This document shows positions 63,501 to 64,000 of a stretch of 64,000 nt of DNA, in pieces. How positions within the stretch are numbered: the stretch's first letter is position 1; each line of letters begins with the position of its first letter. The DNA lies in contig WSYJ01000142.1 of NCBI GenBank assembly GCA_020186115.1, forward strand, positions 496,001 to 560,000, read 5' to 3'. The notes beneath the pieces were generated by a model. The model saw only the letters and a program-made list of their open reading frames with translations. It was not told the origin of the DNA and made no database searches. Both the position numbers and the translations under genes were made by a program. This DNA is from Histomonas meleagridis (Eukaryota > Parabasalia > Tritrichomonadida > Dientamoebidae).

Positions 63501-64000
63501 CGAACAGCTGCAGCATATTTGTCGTCATCCGTAATGGCATAAGCATACGCTAAATCCGTTAAAAGAGAAATAACATGTTCGACTTTATATCCGCGAATTA
63601 CCATTGATGGTGCAGAAGAACAGGATTCATACTTTAAACATTTAACAGGTCCAACATTAGTAATATATGAAAAACTTTGACGTGGATCATATGTACTAGT
63701 AACAATATAATCTTCTGGATATTCTTCAGATGGAAAAACATGCCCACAAACTTTACAAGTAAGTTTATCAGGATCGCTTGCACTCCATTTCCAGCTGCCT
63801 TTGGCATTCCAATTTTTCCCTGTTTTGACACAATTTGGACAAAATGTTTGTGCACCTGGTGTTACAATGGAAATAAAATCATTGACGATGCTATCTGTAA
63901 GAAATGACACTGACGAATCAGCATTCTTAATTATTGTATTTTTTCTTGATTGAGCCCATTGATATTTTTCTATATTTTCTTTAGCTCGAGCTATATCATC
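60524..64000 (-). CDS. Heparinase II/III-like polysaccharide-lyase-type protein, membrane anchored, 5' end beyond the window
   Basis: The minus frame is open through the right edge, so the N-terminus is missing; at least 1,158 residues remain. The start of the visible part (ARAKENIEKYQWAQSRKN) is the helical alpha/alpha toroid lead common in this family. Next are a CxxC pair pattern (FCPNCVKTG, LTCKVCGHVF), helices, and the beta-sandwich core GGHHHIDSLNLVYWKDGYELL with Y-HNTVLID. The His-His-His-x-Asp region fits the catalytic neighbourhood of heparinase II/III-type lyases. Near the C-terminus are a Ser/Thr-rich stalk, one TM (GGAIVGIVIGCLVFATVIAIGVI) and a short cytosolic tail RREKAKN...YVPDI. 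Probably a surface glycan-binding or degrading enzyme. Stop reads TAAA. Confidence 0.85.
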   Translation of the reverse strand, partial: DDIARAKENIEKYQWAQSRKNTIIKNADSSVSFLTDSIVNDFISIVTPGAQTFCPNCVKTGKNWNAKGSWKWSASDPDKLTCKVCGHVFPSEEYPEDYIVTSTYDPRQSFSYITNVGPVKCLKYESCSSAPSMVIRGYKVEHVISLLTDLAYAYAITDDDKYAAAVRKVLLRLAECLPNYLVAEGYPYNEFADCDPHYAALNLESLPDSKCPKIAGPGVDPNATMYSGYWGAHRMNSNGDEGEKVKILANAFDLTISSSVYTDTEIETIKEKVLIESTYLAVGDKSINNKSVMNLAGAALVGVITKSIELVHFGIKGFLTTISDWFLEDGSTCQSAMYGRKVLKGLFDFGYAFTNYTDPLDYKESDRYDQLNVATDTKYDQCWQNLIWTSYSSFVYPPIGDSSITFSLADEHAEYVMHAFPGRFDEYVATKMRGKTFSALSMFFFNNNNFDSNAQFNFPDIVFPYWSQAYIRTGSYGKKSLLVLDASDYGGHHHIDSLNLVYWKDGYELLSDLGYMADHVNGSKLHDTYVHNTVLIDSNNQILDGRGGSISLYVTLPNVKVIQASSKAYSQCDIYNRTVVQIEHNESSYLVDIFRVKGGTIQQYVFHGVDYNYVLNGDLEFTIPFIQNPNRFAFRFLMKSIGTIEVSDPTVKLILSDGTYGENLAEPFPDEAPIVTNKEEMPADVLWGLDRNADHSWESIDGKYTRGVRYSTNQVNSGLYLGSTRGKTAVNGFKGYENYRVYISFWMRGTVMPTVQVVYWKSGQENDASARSYGNFQLSTSAIKEDEWTFFEGTVSLGADMVDQKYGITNNEWNVKWSKEDNFTFTAYFPAINGQKVVYQDGWGQRDSGNSDAGKTLPYFMVTNNGTNNDINTFVVVYEGCKESECVIQNVKNVKIDEGNVALEINTINGNDYVLSCFDNNIINEFGYATDASVAVISNNYTMIGGTYLNITNKRLHIQTQKKFWNGKINKFENPDYNDSYFEIETKMPMDNFNGQSLSFFENGFERAYPVFGVEKINNGYKVYTRKNGYGFRLNKTGDWRMASASQNAISMDISYSPEIPSFSSMSNMPSSSTPTSTSSSSISSSYSSSPGQSEDTSHTLGTSDPAEEQKSTLGGGAIVGIVIGCLVFATVIAIGVIIYIRREKAKNAEFSDYVPDI

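Overview
The window looks like nuclear DNA of a parabasalid protist, most likely Tritrichomonas foetus or a close relative. It is very AT-rich, with compact genes on both strands and almost no introns. The one intron I can support is 24 nt long and ends in a trichomonad-like branch/acceptor block. Many stop codons overlap a TAAA tetranucleotide, which matches the trichomonad UAAA polyadenylation signal. TCA-type initiator sequences lie just before several start codons, and a trichomonad-type ankyrin protein (DUF3447 class) is present. No rRNA, tRNA, snRNA or CRISPR was recognised.

Left part (1-20 kb): an edge fragment of a leucine-rich-repeat gene; a 78-residue membrane protein split by the 24-nt intron; a second mini membrane protein; a GET3/ArsA tail-anchored-protein targeting ATPase divergent from a multi-pass membrane protein; a Gln-rich protein with a HIRA-like region; an N-myristoylated MGRN1/LOG2-type RING ligase divergent from a coiled-coil protein; a glycosyltransferase relic (Fringe-like) broken by homopolymer frameshifts; a membrane protein with a degenerate endonuclease/exonuclease/phosphatase fold; an 80-residue doubly acylated peptide; a beta-propeller protein; a coiled-coil protein that may be a tether; and an acidic zinc-finger protein.

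Middle (20-44 kb): a PDI, a DDB1/SF3B3/CPSF-A family protein, an importin-beta family receptor, a two-TM surface protein, SPCS1 divergent from a small coiled-coil protein, a two-RRM protein, a SANT/MCRS1-like protein, the ankyrin gene with a decayed repeat tail, glucosamine-fructose-6-phosphate aminotransferase, a 1,266-residue solenoid, a zinc-finger relic and a maspardin homologue. Several act in the secretory pathway (GET3, SPCS1, PDI, GFAT), but they are housekeeping neighbours rather than an operon.

Right part (44-64 kb): a gene of over 10 kb for a repetitive coiled-coil protein of about 3,454 residues, interrupted by two single-base insertions in C and G runs; a decayed MULE-type transposase; a cyclic-nucleotide-binding-domain K+ channel; an FG/proline-rich 60-bp-repeat protein; and a membrane-anchored heparinase II/III-like protein running off the right edge.

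The most interesting items are the giant repeat protein, the 24-nt intron, a recurrent Myb-type AACG(G/T)T or CCGTTTA motif near gene starts, and a 170-bp ankyrin tandem repeat whose spacing destroys its own reading frame. Single-base differences in homopolymers recur and could be real decay or assembly error; sequence alone cannot decide.
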